A stretch of DNA of 64,000 bases from Bacteroidota bacterium (lineage in GTDB: Bacteria > Bacteroidota > Bacteroidia > Cytophagales > Cyclobacteriaceae): NCBI GenBank assembly GCA_018266055.1, contig JAFDYT010000005.1:248001-312000 (forward strand). Direction: 5' to 3'. Below are positions 38,601-46,048 of this stretch, in pieces. The notes below the pieces were generated by a model. The model ran no database searches. It was given only the letters and a program-made list of their open reading frames with translations, and had not been told where the DNA came from. The first letter of the stretch is position 1. Each line of letters begins with the position of its first letter. Both the position numbers and the translations under genes were made by a program.

Positions 38601-38727
38601 ACTTTCTGACAAAATCGATCTGCAGCTCAACAATCTTCGTCAGATCATGAAAGACAAGCTTCCGAAGTTTAATGAGCTTGTTCGGCAAAAGCAGGTAAGT
38701 GCTGTGACGGTCGAAGACATTATGTGA
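35602..38727 (+). CDS. Exported sortilin/BNR-repeat beta-propeller protein
   Basis: 1041 residues with signal peptide MKKVFLVLICFCTWHAFAQ. Repeated Asp-box motifs (VWKTTDAGNTWSNI, IWKTTDAGKTWAF, VYRSDDGGKNWKRI, LWKSTDGGDTWKNI, VYRSDDGGTTWKKM, LYITKDGGKNWEKI, LYKTKDYGKTWTKI) mark a large VPS10/sortilin-like propeller covering about residues 45-745. The C-terminal 270 residues are helical and charged (DKLNETHKAIKNIRTVRDQV). The family is widely annotated as glycosyl hydrolase or sortilin-like, but no catalytic residues are established for it. Likely periplasmic or surface located; function unknown. Its own terminator-separated unit. Confidence 0.88.
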   Translation: MKKVFLVLICFCTWHAFAQKKVTASKSTVSYDEKLYNALEWRGIGPYRGGRSAAVTGVPGKPNLFYFGSVGGGVWKTTDAGNTWSNISDGFFGGSIGSVAVSDWDNNVIYVGQGEATVRGNVSFGHGIWKTTDAGKTWAFTGLKNSNHIPRIRIHPKNPDLVYAAVLGDLFKSSEERGVYRSDDGGKNWKRILFANADAGAVDLCMDPNNPRILFASTWRIRRTPYSLESGGDGSALWKSTDGGDTWKNISANEGMPKGIWGIVGVSVSPVNSNKVYAIIENDNGGVYRSDDGGTTWKKMNDDRNLRQRAWYYSKIYADTKDEDIVYVMNVSYHKSKDGGKTFKAMNANHGDHHDLWIAPEDNQRMIIGDDGGGQVSFDAGENWSTYNNQPTAQYYRVITDNHFPYRIYGAQQDNSTQRVLHRTDGYSIGDHDWESTAGGESGHIAIDPTDEDVVYGGSYDGYLERRNHRTGESRSVNAWPDNPMGSGAEGAKYRFQWNFPIFFSPHNPKKLYAASQHLHVSYNAGESWELISPDLTRNDPTKLGPSGGPITKDNTAVEYYCSIFAVAESPYEKDVIIAGSDDGLLYITKDGGKNWEKITPKGMPEWMMFNSVEFDPFVKGGAYIAGTRYKSGDYQPYLYKTKDYGKTWTKITDGIDASHFTRVVRADPKRAGLLYAGTEFGMYISFDDGASWKPFQLNLPIVPITDLTLKNDNLIAATQGRSFWLIDDLTPLHQLNDAVAKSDVHLFKPMPSYRMNGGQGRQESKTEGKNHPNGVMIHYYLRDTTKTKATLEILETNGTLIKKFSTKPDKKLKEEELKIKVGMNRHIWNMRYADAEGFDGLIMWSASLAGPKAVPGMYKARLTVNDQVQETEFEILKDPRTSGSIADIKAQFDFAIAVRDKLNETHKAIKNIRTVRDQVNRVTDPMKDKKELKDVVDMGKSITDDMKKIEESLYQTKNRSGQDPLNFPIRLNNKLGALAGEVDGSDYHPTEQVKMVYKELSDKIDLQLNNLRQIMKDKLPKFNELVRQKQVSAVTVEDIM

Positions 38728-38777
38728 TGATCATTTGGGTATGAAGGATTGATCCTGTTCGCGTATCTTTACTCGCC

Positions 38778-39794
38778 ATGCAGGAGAAAAGACCGCTTTC
38801 TTTTGGAGTACAATTAACCCTAGTTTTTTTTGGGTTAGTATTTTTGTTTTCCCTGAACGTGGGCTTGGGAAGCGTTTCGCTTTCTTTCTCAGAAATCATT
38901 AGCAACCTATTCCGCGAAAGCGATGCAAGCGTTCATACTATTCTTTGGCAATTTCGGTTGCCGAAGGCACTCACTTGCATTCTTGCCGGCGCCGGCCTCG
39001 CTACCAGTGGCTTGCTGATGCAAACACTTTTCAGAAATCCTCTCGCGGGACCAGATGTGTTAGGCCTGAGCTCGGGTGCGAGTTTGGCAGTGGGTTTATT
39101 ATTGCTGGCTGGCAAAGGGTTTCTTTTTACAAGCAATGCATGGAGCCTGGCAATAGCGGCAAGTGGAGGAGGTGCGCTCGTACTTTTGCTGATGCTTACC
39201 ATTGCGCGAAGTGTGCGCGATAACACGTCCTTGTTGATCATCGGATTGATGATGGCCGCGGCCACTTCTTCTGTCATGAGTGTAATTCAGTTCATAAGTC
39301 GGGCCGATGATTTGCAATCGTACATCATCTGGACGATGGGTAGCGTGGGTAACACTGGATGGAACGAAGTTGGCGTTCTCGCCGTGATACTTTTTGTTGG
39401 ACTCGTCATCAGCGTCTTTCTATTGAAGTCACTTAACGGATGGTTGCTAGGCGAAAACTATGCGCATAGTCTTGGTATCAACGTGCCCCGTGCACGAATT
39501 GGGATAGTAGTTGCTACTGGTTTTATGACGGGTGGAATCACAGCCTTTTGTGGGCCGATTGCCTTCGTGGGCTTGGCCGTACCACACTTGGCCCGGCTTG
39601 CTACATCGACTACCAACCATCGCATCCTTCTACCTATAGTAGCTTGCGGTGGGGCAATGTTGTTATTGCTTTGCGACACACTTTCACAAGCCATTGGTAA
39701 TGTGCAATCGCTTCCGCTTAATGCACTCACTTCTTTAATTGGCGCGCCGGTCGTAATTTATCAGGTGATAAAAATGAAGCGTGTTAGTGTGTAA
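38778..39794 (+). CDS. FecCD-type ABC transporter permease
   Basis: 338 residues with about 9-10 membrane spans. Family marks: FRLPKALTCILAGAGLATSG, LLMQTLFRNPLAGPDVLGLSSGASL shortened here to NPLAGPDVLGLSSGASLAVG, GALGG-like turns, and the coupling-helix region GLAVPHLARLATST. These permeases import iron-siderophore, heme or cobalamin with a BtuD/FecE ATPase and a periplasmic binding protein; neither partner gene is adjacent. A TATCTTTA element lies 7 bases upstream of the ATG, so the mRNA leader may be very short. Convergent with the next gene. Confidence 0.92.
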   Translation: MQEKRPLSFGVQLTLVFFGLVFLFSLNVGLGSVSLSFSEIISNLFRESDASVHTILWQFRLPKALTCILAGAGLATSGLLMQTLFRNPLAGPDVLGLSSGASLAVGLLLLAGKGFLFTSNAWSLAIAASGGGALVLLLMLTIARSVRDNTSLLIIGLMMAAATSSVMSVIQFISRADDLQSYIIWTMGSVGNTGWNEVGVLAVILFVGLVISVFLLKSLNGWLLGENYAHSLGINVPRARIGIVVATGFMTGGITAFCGPIAFVGLAVPHLARLATSTTNHRILLPIVACGGAMLLLLCDTLSQAIGNVQSLPLNALTSLIGAPVVIYQVIKMKRVSV

Positions 39795-39811
39795 TCATTT
39801 TTTCGCTTCAT

Positions 39812-40204
39812 TTATTTAGTTCCGCTTTCGCGGATTAAAAGCCTTAGAAAATATATTGGGTAAATCAAAAGGAATAGATTTGGTGCCCACCAGAGCGGAT
39901 CAAAGTCCTTTGTCACGGTCCAGAAAGAAACTGCCATTAAACCACTGGCGCTGGTAAGCACCAGCGAAATAAAAGCATAATTCGTCCAGCTTTTAATCCT
40001 TGACCGGCGAAGATACAGACTGTATAAACCCGAAAAGGAGATCAATAAATCAATGGAGAGGAAGCTCCAATTCCACGACACCAGCAGTGGATTTTGATAA
40101 TCGTTGTACAGGTATTCTTCAGGTATTAAATGAAGGGCTGTGACGAGCCAGTAAACGATAAAACCAATATCAACAACGAGGAAAAACTTAGGAAGGTGTT
40201 TCAT
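39812..40204 (-). CDS. Small integral membrane protein, possibly YvaD/DUF5360-like
   Basis: 130 residues with four predicted membrane spans: FFLVVDIGFIVYWLVTALHL, FLSIDLLISFSGLYSLYL, YAFISLVLTSASGLMAVSFW and NLFLLIYPIYFLRLL. Acidic and aromatic residues lie between spans 1 and 2 (PEEYLYNDYQNP). The pattern resembles the uncharacterised YvaD/DUF5360 family, but that match is from memory and not certain. Convergent with the FecCD gene and divergent from norC with 133 bases between. Confidence 0.65.
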   Translation of the reverse strand: MKHLPKFFLVVDIGFIVYWLVTALHLIPEEYLYNDYQNPLLVSWNWSFLSIDLLISFSGLYSLYLRRSRIKSWTNYAFISLVLTSASGLMAVSFWTVTKDFDPLWWAPNLFLLIYPIYFLRLLIRESGTK

Positions 40205-40256
40205 GGTTAGTGCAATGGGGCAGTAAAATAGCGAAAAAATTGACGACGCCTCGGGG

Positions 40257-40264
40257 TAAATTTG
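40257..40264 (+). promoter_or_regulatory. Possible promoter element upstream of norC
   Basis: TAAATTTG matches TAnnTTTG, but the nearest upstream TTG (40240-40242) is only 14 bases away rather than 19. About 70 bases of AT-rich sequence separate it from the norC start. Weak support. Confidence 0.3.
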
Positions 40265-40337
40265 AAACTAAAAAAGATAATATAGTCTTAAAATAGTTTT
40301 ACCTTTAAGCATCAATTTTCGATTAATTCGATAGAGC

Positions 40338-40745
40338 TTGAGTTCAAAAGCAAAATTGAGTCTGTACATTGGGCTGATCGTCGTTTTTAGCTTTTACACG
40401 ACGATTGTTTATACTTTAACAGCCAAGCAAGACAGCGTTGATGTCACCGAAGTGATGAAGGGAAAAATGATCTGGCAGGAGAAAAATTGCCTGGCTTGTC
40501 ATCAGATCTACGGACTCGGAGGATTTCTTGGTCCAGATCTTACCAACGTGTATTCAAACCAAACTAAAGGCCCAGCATATATCACTGCCTTTGTAAGAAA
40601 TGGAACGCCAACGATGCCATCCTTTTCGCTCACTGAAAGCGAAATGAATTCGCTCTTGGCTTTTCTGCAACATGTATCGGCATCAGGGCAATCAAATCCG
40701 CAAAGTTTTAAAATTAACGCGAATGGAACCATTGAGGGAAAATGA
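40338..40745 (+). CDS. norC: Membrane-anchored cytochrome c, nitric oxide reductase small subunit (NorC-like)
   Basis: 135 residues. One N-terminal membrane anchor (residues 8-28, LYIGLIVVFSFYTTIVYTL), then a periplasmic class I cytochrome c. Heme is attached at C51-x-x-C54-H55 (NCLACH), the segment GLGGFLGPDLTNVYSN is typical of NorC, and M93 in TPTMPSF is the likely sixth ligand. It would receive electrons and pass them to NorB. Start codon is TTG at 40338; no ATG or GTG occurs before the anchor, so this start is forced. The 3' end overlaps norB by 23 bases. Confidence 0.88.
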   Translation: MSSKAKLSLYIGLIVVFSFYTTIVYTLTAKQDSVDVTEVMKGKMIWQEKNCLACHQIYGLGGFLGPDLTNVYSNQTKGPAYITAFVRNGTPTMPSFSLTESEMNSLLAFLQHVSASGQSNPQSFKINANGTIEGK

Positions 40746-42051
40746 TTCGCGGATTCCGAAGTTGTTTATTGTAGCTGGACTTGGTTTGCTATTTCTTGCC
40801 ATGGCCTTTGGTATTGTAGGGGCGCTACAGTACGTGGTTCCGGGTTTGCTAAAACAATATTTATCATTCGAAAAGGTAAGGCCACTGCATGTTTCTTCTG
40901 CTGTGTTTTGGATCATCTTCGGCGCCATGGGCGGCACGTTGGCTTATCTTCAGCGTTTCGGTGAAAAGCCGTATCGCCCGGGGCTATTGAGATTGCAATT
41001 TTGGATTTTATCGATGGCGGTCATTCTTATCCTCGGTAGTTATTTGGCTGGTATTTTTGGTGGCCGGGAATACTGGGAGTTTCCTCCGCCGTTGGCGATC
41101 TTGATAATCGTGGCCTGGATACTGTATGTCATCAATGTAGTAAGTGCGGTGAAAACCTTACGAGGTCAGCCGGTGTATATCTGGATGTGGATTACCGGCG
41201 CGTTTGGTTTCCTTTTTACGTTTTCAGAATCGTACTTATGGGTGTTCCCATATTTTCAGCAGCACATAGTTCGCGATATGACCGTGCAATGGAAATCATA
41301 CGGCTCGATGGTGGGTTGTTGGAATATGCTGGTGTACGGTCTCGGTCTTTACCTGATGGAAAAAATAAGCAACGATACTTCGTATGCACAATCGCGGATG
41401 GGATTTGCGCTTTTCTTTTTGGGCTTCTTCAACTTGCTGTTCAATTGGAGTCATCACATTTATACACTACCCATTCCACAAGGGATAAAAAATGTGGGCT
41501 ATCTGGTTAGTATGACTGAGTTGTTTATTTTAGGAAGGATCATTTATAAATGGAAAGCGTCGGTCACCACGGCGCAAAAATTTAATCACCTGTTGCCGTT
41601 TCGTTTCTTAATGGCCGCTGATATCTGGGTATTTTTAAATCTCAGTCTTGCGATCCTTATGTCGATCCCTGCGTTCAATGTGTTTACTCATGGCACACAC
41701 ATCACCGTAGCCCACAGCATGGGCACTACTATTGGAATAAACACCATGCTCTTGTTGGCGGTAGCATTTGATGTATTAAACCCGGAACGAAAAGTAATCG
41801 GCACTAACTTGATCATTAAGAGAAGCATTTGGGTCGTGGGAATTTCTCTTTTTGTTTTTCTGAGCTCGCTCGTGTTAGCGGGTGTGCATCGGGCGAAATG
41901 GCAAATGGCTGAAACGCCAGTATCGTTTGGCACGATGATGAATGGAATCACACCTTATTTTGTAGCCGTGACCGTGGCCGGAATAATCATATTTCTCGGC
42001 CTGGCGTTTATTATCCTGGCACTCTTTCGGGTTGTGAAGGGCTCCAGGTAA
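40723..42051 (+). CDS. norB: NorB-like heme-copper oxidase superfamily subunit with altered active site
   Basis: 442 residues from the ATG at 40723 (MEPLRENDSRIPKLFIVAGL), about 12 membrane spans. NorB-like features: GGREYWEFPPP near 113-123 (calcium/heme region), H56 in VRPLHVSSAVFW (low-spin heme ligand), H244-H245 in NWSHHIY (two FeB ligands), and H331 in THGTHITVAHSMG (high-spin heme ligand). Two expected residues are absent: the helix VI His (HFWVEG in cNOR, YGHNAVGF in cbb3) aligns with YGSMVG at 193-198, and the second His of the HxH pair is M333. It most likely reduces NO to N2O, but this is inference given the changes. Overlaps norC. Confidence 0.82.
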   Translation: MEPLRENDSRIPKLFIVAGLGLLFLAMAFGIVGALQYVVPGLLKQYLSFEKVRPLHVSSAVFWIIFGAMGGTLAYLQRFGEKPYRPGLLRLQFWILSMAVILILGSYLAGIFGGREYWEFPPPLAILIIVAWILYVINVVSAVKTLRGQPVYIWMWITGAFGFLFTFSESYLWVFPYFQQHIVRDMTVQWKSYGSMVGCWNMLVYGLGLYLMEKISNDTSYAQSRMGFALFFLGFFNLLFNWSHHIYTLPIPQGIKNVGYLVSMTELFILGRIIYKWKASVTTAQKFNHLLPFRFLMAADIWVFLNLSLAILMSIPAFNVFTHGTHITVAHSMGTTIGINTMLLLAVAFDVLNPERKVIGTNLIIKRSIWVVGISLFVFLSSLVLAGVHRAKWQMAETPVSFGTMMNGITPYFVAVTVAGIIIFLGLAFIILALFRVVKGSR

Positions 42052-42052
42052 A

Positions 42053-43060
42053 TCAGATCCAACCCTTTTCTTTATACCAGGCCACGGTTTCGCGGATTCC
42101 TTGTTCGAGAGAGTAGGTTGGCTTTGAAGAAACTTCTTCCCAGAAATCCTGACTATCGCATAACCAGTTGGCGCTGCTGATTTCGTCTACTTTTTCGGTG
42201 TTGAGAAAGGGCAGCTTCCCAAATAATATGTAAACGCTCTCTACAGCACCAATAAGCCACCGAAACGGGGTGGCAGGAATTTTTAATACAATCGTCTTTT
42301 TGCTGAGCGTAGTGCGTACAGTAGCGCCAAGACCTTCCTTACTATAGTTCTCACCATCAGAAATGATAAATGCACGCTGTTGCGCTTCGGATTTCATGGC
42401 CAGTACGATGGCGCGCGCCAGGTCTTTCACAAAGATTAGTGAAATCATTTGCTTGTGCGAGCCGATATAAAACTCAAACCCTTTGTTGATGAGTTTTACC
42501 ATCTCCAGAAAATCTTTATCCCGCGGCCCATACACGGCTGTCGGGTTGAGAATAAGAAATGGAAAAGAGGTAATGGATTTTACATGCAGCTCTCCGAGTA
42601 ATTTACTTTTGGCATAACTGGAGATAGGAAGCTGGCGACTCGTGATTCGAATCGGTGCGAATGTGCGTTCATCGCCGGGACCGAATACAGCTAGCGAGCT
42701 TACTAACACAAACTTGGTAAGAGTCATGCTGCTGGACGCAAGCGCCTCTGTTAGATTTTTAGTGTAGTTAAAATTTACTTTTTCGAATTCTTCTTTCCGC
42801 GGTGCATACGTGATGCCCGCATTGTGGATGACGTAATCAAAAGTACCTGACGTTGCTAAAAATTCTTCAAAGGTCTTCTTCAGCGCATCCACAGAACTTA
42901 AATCCAGATTGATGAACTGGATCCGTTCGTCGGTAAGGTATTCCCGGCTGCTGGAGGGACGAATGCCCGCATAAACCTCAAAGCCCTCGCGCAGTGCTTC
43001 TTCCACCAAAAAGCTACCGATGAAGCCGCTGGCTCCGGTGATGAGCACTTTTTTGTTCAT
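42053..43060 (-). CDS. NAD-dependent epimerase/dehydratase family, probable ceramide reductase (CerR-like)
   Basis: 335 residues from the ATG at 43060. Rossmann NAD(P) motif GASGFIGSF at the start, the DLSSVDALKKTFEEF pattern, VIHNAGITYAPRKEEFEKVN, and the catalytic Tyr-Lys of extended SDR proteins in ISSYAKSKLLGE. In bacteria with a proven ceramide pathway, a protein of this family (CerR) reduces the 3-keto group of 3-oxo-ceramide. Here it follows, on the same strand, a serine palmitoyltransferase-like gene and a GNAT-like gene, which supports that role. Its general family alone would not. Convergent with norB, one base apart. Confidence 0.8.
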   Translation of the reverse strand: MNKKVLITGASGFIGSFLVEEALREGFEVYAGIRPSSSREYLTDERIQFINLDLSSVDALKKTFEEFLATSGTFDYVIHNAGITYAPRKEEFEKVNFNYTKNLTEALASSSMTLTKFVLVSSLAVFGPGDERTFAPIRITSRQLPISSYAKSKLLGELHVKSITSFPFLILNPTAVYGPRDKDFLEMVKLINKGFEFYIGSHKQMISLIFVKDLARAIVLAMKSEAQQRAFIISDGENYSKEGLGATVRTTLSKKTIVLKIPATPFRWLIGAVESVYILFGKLPFLNTEKVDEISSANWLCDSQDFWEEVSSKPTYSLEQGIRETVAWYKEKGWI

Positions 43061-43078
43061 ACCCAAAGTTACACGTAC

Positions 43079-44200
43079 TTACAGGTTCTTGATATAGCAG
43101 CGGCGGCGTTTATGTTGCTGCACTTCATAGTATTCCCAAAGTGCCTGCACCTGAATGTTGGTTTCCAACTCAGGGTTTGACTCCGCATATTCAATTCCGT
43201 TTTTGATGTACGATTTTGTCAGGTCGCACATCAGCATGGCGTTGACGCCCTTGCCTTGCAGGTCTTTCCGCACCGCCACGAGATAAAGATCGCCGAGGTT
43301 GTTTTTTTTCAGCGCTTTCAGGATGTGAATGAATCCGAACGGAAGAAGGCTGCCCTGAGCTTTTTGCAACGCTTTTGAAAGCGATGGCATGGTGATGCCA
43401 AAGGCGGCGAGTTTGCCATTGGCGTCCACAATCAGCGAAACAAAATCGGTACGGATGAACGAGAAGTATTGCTTGGTGTAATAATCAATTTGCTTTTTGG
43501 TGAGCGGCACCACACCGTACAGGTTCGAATAGGCTTCGTTGATGAGCTGAAATATTTCATCGCCGTAAGGAAGAATCTGCTTGGCTGATTTTGCTCTGAC
43601 AAACTTCAGGTTGAGCCGTCGCTGCACGATCGACGAAAGTTTCTCAAGTTGTTCAGGAATCTGCTTAGGTAACTTTATTTTATATTCCAGCCAGTCGATA
43701 TCTTTTTTGTAGCCCAGTTTTTCGAGCAGTTGAGGATAGTAGGGATGATTGTAAATGGTGGCCAACGTGCCTAACTGATCAAATCCTTCTACCAGCATTC
43801 CCTCATGGTCAAGGTCGGTAAAGCCAAGCGGACCGTGCACGGAAGTCATTCCTTTTTCCTTCGCCCACATCTCCACCTGGTTCATCAGGGCGTCCAAGAT
43901 TTGTTGATCGTTTTCAAAATCGATCCACCCAAAACGCATGTATTGATTTCTCCATTTGGCGATGTATGAATGATTGAGGATGGCCGCTACGCGCCCTACA
44001 ACTTTTTCGCCTTTGTAGGCAAGCCAATACCGGGCTTCACAATAATCAAACGCGGGGTTTTTATCTTTTCGTAGCGTTCCCATTTCGTCGAAGTGAAGGG
44101 GAGGAACGAAATACGGGTTTCCCTTGTATAACCGGTCTGGGAAATGGATGAATTCTTTAAGCTGTTTGTTGGAAGTTACTTCACAGATCGTAATGCTCAT
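43079..44200 (-). CDS. GNAT-like N-acyltransferase, probable bacterial ceramide synthase (bCerS-like)
   Basis: 373 residues from the ATG at 44200 (MSITICEVTSNKQLKEFIHF); the longer frame would overlap the upstream gene. Features of the acyl-CoA N-acyltransferase fold include NPYFVPPLHFDEMGTL, NPAFDYCEARYWLAYKGEKV, VGRVAAILNHSY and, near the end, DLYLVAVRKDLQGKGVNAML with the pyrophosphate-binding QGKG loop. Bacterial ceramide synthases are reported to be of this kind: they acylate 3-ketosphinganine before reduction. Placement between spt and a CerR-like gene, with gaps of 7 and 18 bases, supports the assignment. No membrane span. Confidence 0.78.
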   Translation of the reverse strand: MSITICEVTSNKQLKEFIHFPDRLYKGNPYFVPPLHFDEMGTLRKDKNPAFDYCEARYWLAYKGEKVVGRVAAILNHSYIAKWRNQYMRFGWIDFENDQQILDALMNQVEMWAKEKGMTSVHGPLGFTDLDHEGMLVEGFDQLGTLATIYNHPYYPQLLEKLGYKKDIDWLEYKIKLPKQIPEQLEKLSSIVQRRLNLKFVRAKSAKQILPYGDEIFQLINEAYSNLYGVVPLTKKQIDYYTKQYFSFIRTDFVSLIVDANGKLAAFGITMPSLSKALQKAQGSLLPFGFIHILKALKKNNLGDLYLVAVRKDLQGKGVNAMLMCDLTKSYIKNGIEYAESNPELETNIQVQALWEYYEVQQHKRRRCYIKNL

Positions 44201-44207
44201 GATGGTT

Positions 44208-45428
44208 TTATAAAATAGCCAGCTTCCTGGAAATCGAAACGATCTTTTCCAAGGCTTCCTCAATCTGCTCGCGCGTGTGTGTAGCCATCAGGCTGAAGCG
44301 GATCAGCGCATTTTCCTTGGCCACGGCGGGCGAGGCGATGGGGTTTACAAAAATACCTTCGTCTAAAAGCATTCGCGAAAGCTGGAAAGTTTTAACGTCA
44401 TCACGAATATAGATAGGAATAATAGGAGTGCAAGAGGCACCGGTTTCAAAACCAAGACGTTTCAGTTCTTTTAATGCAAAATTGGTATTGTCCCAGAGTT
44501 GTTCAATGCGCTGCGGCTCGGCCTGGATGATTTCCAACGCGGCCAGCGCACTGGCTGTAGCGGCAGGCGAAATGCTGGCGCTGAACATCAGCGAACGCGC
44601 GTGGTGCTTCAGGTAGTTGATGGTTTCTTTATCAGAGGCGATGAACCCGCCGATAGAGGCCAGCGATTTGCTGAAGGTGCCCATGATCAGTTGAGTGCTG
44701 TTGGTAAGGTTGAAGTGCGAAGCCGTGCCGCGTCCTCCCTGACCTATCACTCCGAGGGCATGCGCATCGTCGACCATGATCGTGCCGTTGTATTTTTCGG
44801 CCAACTTTACAATCTCCGGAAGGGGAGCGATGTCGCCGTCCATGCTGAAGATGCCATCCAACACAATCAGTTTCATTTTATCCAACGGGCAATTTTGCAA
44901 TACCTTCTCCAGCGACTCCATGTTGTTGTGTCGGTATTTCCGGGTTTGCCCTAGTGAAAGGCTCGACCCTTCAATGATCGAGGCGTGATCCAACTCGTCA
45001 AGAATGAGATAGTCGTGGCGACCTACCAGCGCGGGGATAACACCAATATTGACCTGAAAGCCGGTACTGAATACAAGCGCATCTTCTTTTCCTACAAATT
45101 CGGCCAGCTTTTGCTCGAGCTCAAGGTGGATGTCCAGCGTGCCATTAAGAAAGCGAGAGCCTGCGCAGCCGCAGCCGTATTTTTCAATGGCCTCGATCGA
45201 TTTCTTTTTTATTTGTGGATGGTTGGTAAGGCCGAGATAGCTGTTGGAGCCAAACATAAGCACCTTCTTTCCATCAATAATTACTTCAGTATCCTGGTCT
45301 GATTCGATAACCCTGAAATAAGGATACAGCCCGGCCTCTTTTAGCTGATCGGCCCTGGTGAAGCGAGCGGTTTTTTCATGCAACAAATAGGAGCTATTGG
45401 CTACGTCGTGGGGCTGGGTAAGATTCAT
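44208..45428 (-). CDS. spt: Serine palmitoyltransferase-like alpha-oxoamine synthase
   Basis: 406 residues, PLP-dependent. Joins serine with an acyl-CoA to give 3-ketosphinganine, the first step of sphingolipid synthesis. PLP lysine K254 in MGTFSKSLASIGG, cofactor ring stacking H148 in LDELDHASII, Asp-Ala-His at 221-223 (VDDAHALGV), and GSNSYLGLTNHP plus GSRFLNGTLDIHLELE near the N-terminus. AOS relatives (KBL, BioF) share these, but the following bCerS- and CerR-like genes point to SPT. First gene of the ceramide operon; a TAAGTTTG element lies about 50 bases upstream. Confidence 0.88.
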   Translation of the reverse strand: MNLTQPHDVANSSYLLHEKTARFTRADQLKEAGLYPYFRVIESDQDTEVIIDGKKVLMFGSNSYLGLTNHPQIKKKSIEAIEKYGCGCAGSRFLNGTLDIHLELEQKLAEFVGKEDALVFSTGFQVNIGVIPALVGRHDYLILDELDHASIIEGSSLSLGQTRKYRHNNMESLEKVLQNCPLDKMKLIVLDGIFSMDGDIAPLPEIVKLAEKYNGTIMVDDAHALGVIGQGGRGTASHFNLTNSTQLIMGTFSKSLASIGGFIASDKETINYLKHHARSLMFSASISPAATASALAALEIIQAEPQRIEQLWDNTNFALKELKRLGFETGASCTPIIPIYIRDDVKTFQLSRMLLDEGIFVNPIASPAVAKENALIRFSLMATHTREQIEEALEKIVSISRKLAIL

Positions 45429-45477
45429 GATGTCTGATTAAGTCTTTAACAAATCAAAAATTTAAGACAAAGTAATA

Positions 45478-45485
45478 CAAACTTA
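45478..45485 (-). promoter_or_regulatory. Putative -7 element of the ceramide operon
   Basis: On the reverse strand TAAGTTTG (45485 to 45478) matches TAnnTTTG exactly and lies 50 bases before the spt ATG. A TTG at the right -33 spacing was not found. Confidence 0.45.
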
Positions 45486-45503
45486 ATAAAAGACTCATCT
45501 ATC

Positions 45504-45516
45504 TTAATCAGATTAA
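45504..45516. promoter_or_regulatory. Palindrome between spt and queD, possible operator
   Basis: TTAATC-A-GATTAA is a perfect 6-1-6 palindrome lying between the putative -7 elements of the two divergent genes. A half-site copy, CTGATTAAG, occurs near 45434 just upstream of the spt ATG. Confidence 0.35.
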
Positions 45517-45521
45517 AAGGA

Positions 45522-45529
45522 TATTTTTG
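45522..45529 (+). promoter_or_regulatory. Putative -7 element of queD
   Basis: TATTTTTG matches TAnnTTTG. It lies about 90 bases upstream of the queD start. No TTG was found 19 bases further up. Confidence 0.4.
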
Positions 45530-45622
45530 TCTCTTTAAAACCCATCCAGGGCTTTTTATGAGATTCAGGTGCGGAATATTCACTAAAAAGGAGGATTCTG
45601 ACCTATTAAATCGGTTGTGAAA

Positions 45623-46048
45623 ATGATAACGATAACAAAAATTTTCAGGTTTGAAGCAGCACATGCCATTTACCGGTATCCGGGCAGCTGTGCCAATATT
45701 CACGGGCATTCATACGAACTGCATGTTTCCGTGCGAGCCGAAAGCTCAGCGGAGGGGTACATTCCCGGCATCGGGATTATAATGGATTTTAAAGAGCTAA
45801 AGAATATGGTTCAGCAGAACGCTATTGCCTTGCTCGACCACAAGGTGATTTTATCGAAGGCTTATCTGGCAGAGAAGAAAAATTCATTTTCCGGCGATGA
45901 GCTCACCGTGATGGAGGCTGAACCAACCGCCGAAAATTTGCTTTATTTTATACTAAAATGCATCCAAGGGAAGTTTCCTTCCGATGTCAAAATCACTTCA
46001 ATGAAGTTGTGGGAAACCCGCGACTCCTTTGCCGAATGGTCAGCGTAG
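45623..46048 (+). CDS. queD: 6-carboxytetrahydropterin synthase (QueD/PTPS-like)
   Basis: 141 residues from the ATG at 45623; a GTG at 45617 is an alternative. Zinc ligands H14, H27 and H29 (RFEAAHAI, IHGHSYEL), catalytic C23 in GSCANIHG, an Asp-His pair in ALLDHKVI, and Glu residues in PTAENLLYF and LWETRDSFAEW. The family makes 6-carboxy-tetrahydropterin for queuosine, or tetrahydropterin intermediates. No other queuosine genes are next to it. Its last 9 bases overlap the convergent Rrf2 gene. Confidence 0.9.
   Translation: MITITKIFRFEAAHAIYRYPGSCANIHGHSYELHVSVRAESSAEGYIPGIGIIMDFKELKNMVQQNAIALLDHKVILSKAYLAEKKNSFSGDELTVMEAEPTAENLLYFILKCIQGKFPSDVKITSMKLWETRDSFAEWSA

Noticed and set aside
40320-40350. 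FNR/CRP-like half sites (ATCAA, TTGAG...TCAA) near the norC start
   Set aside because: Spacing does not fit TTGAT-N4-ATCAA, and the words overlap the start codon, where an activator site would not work.
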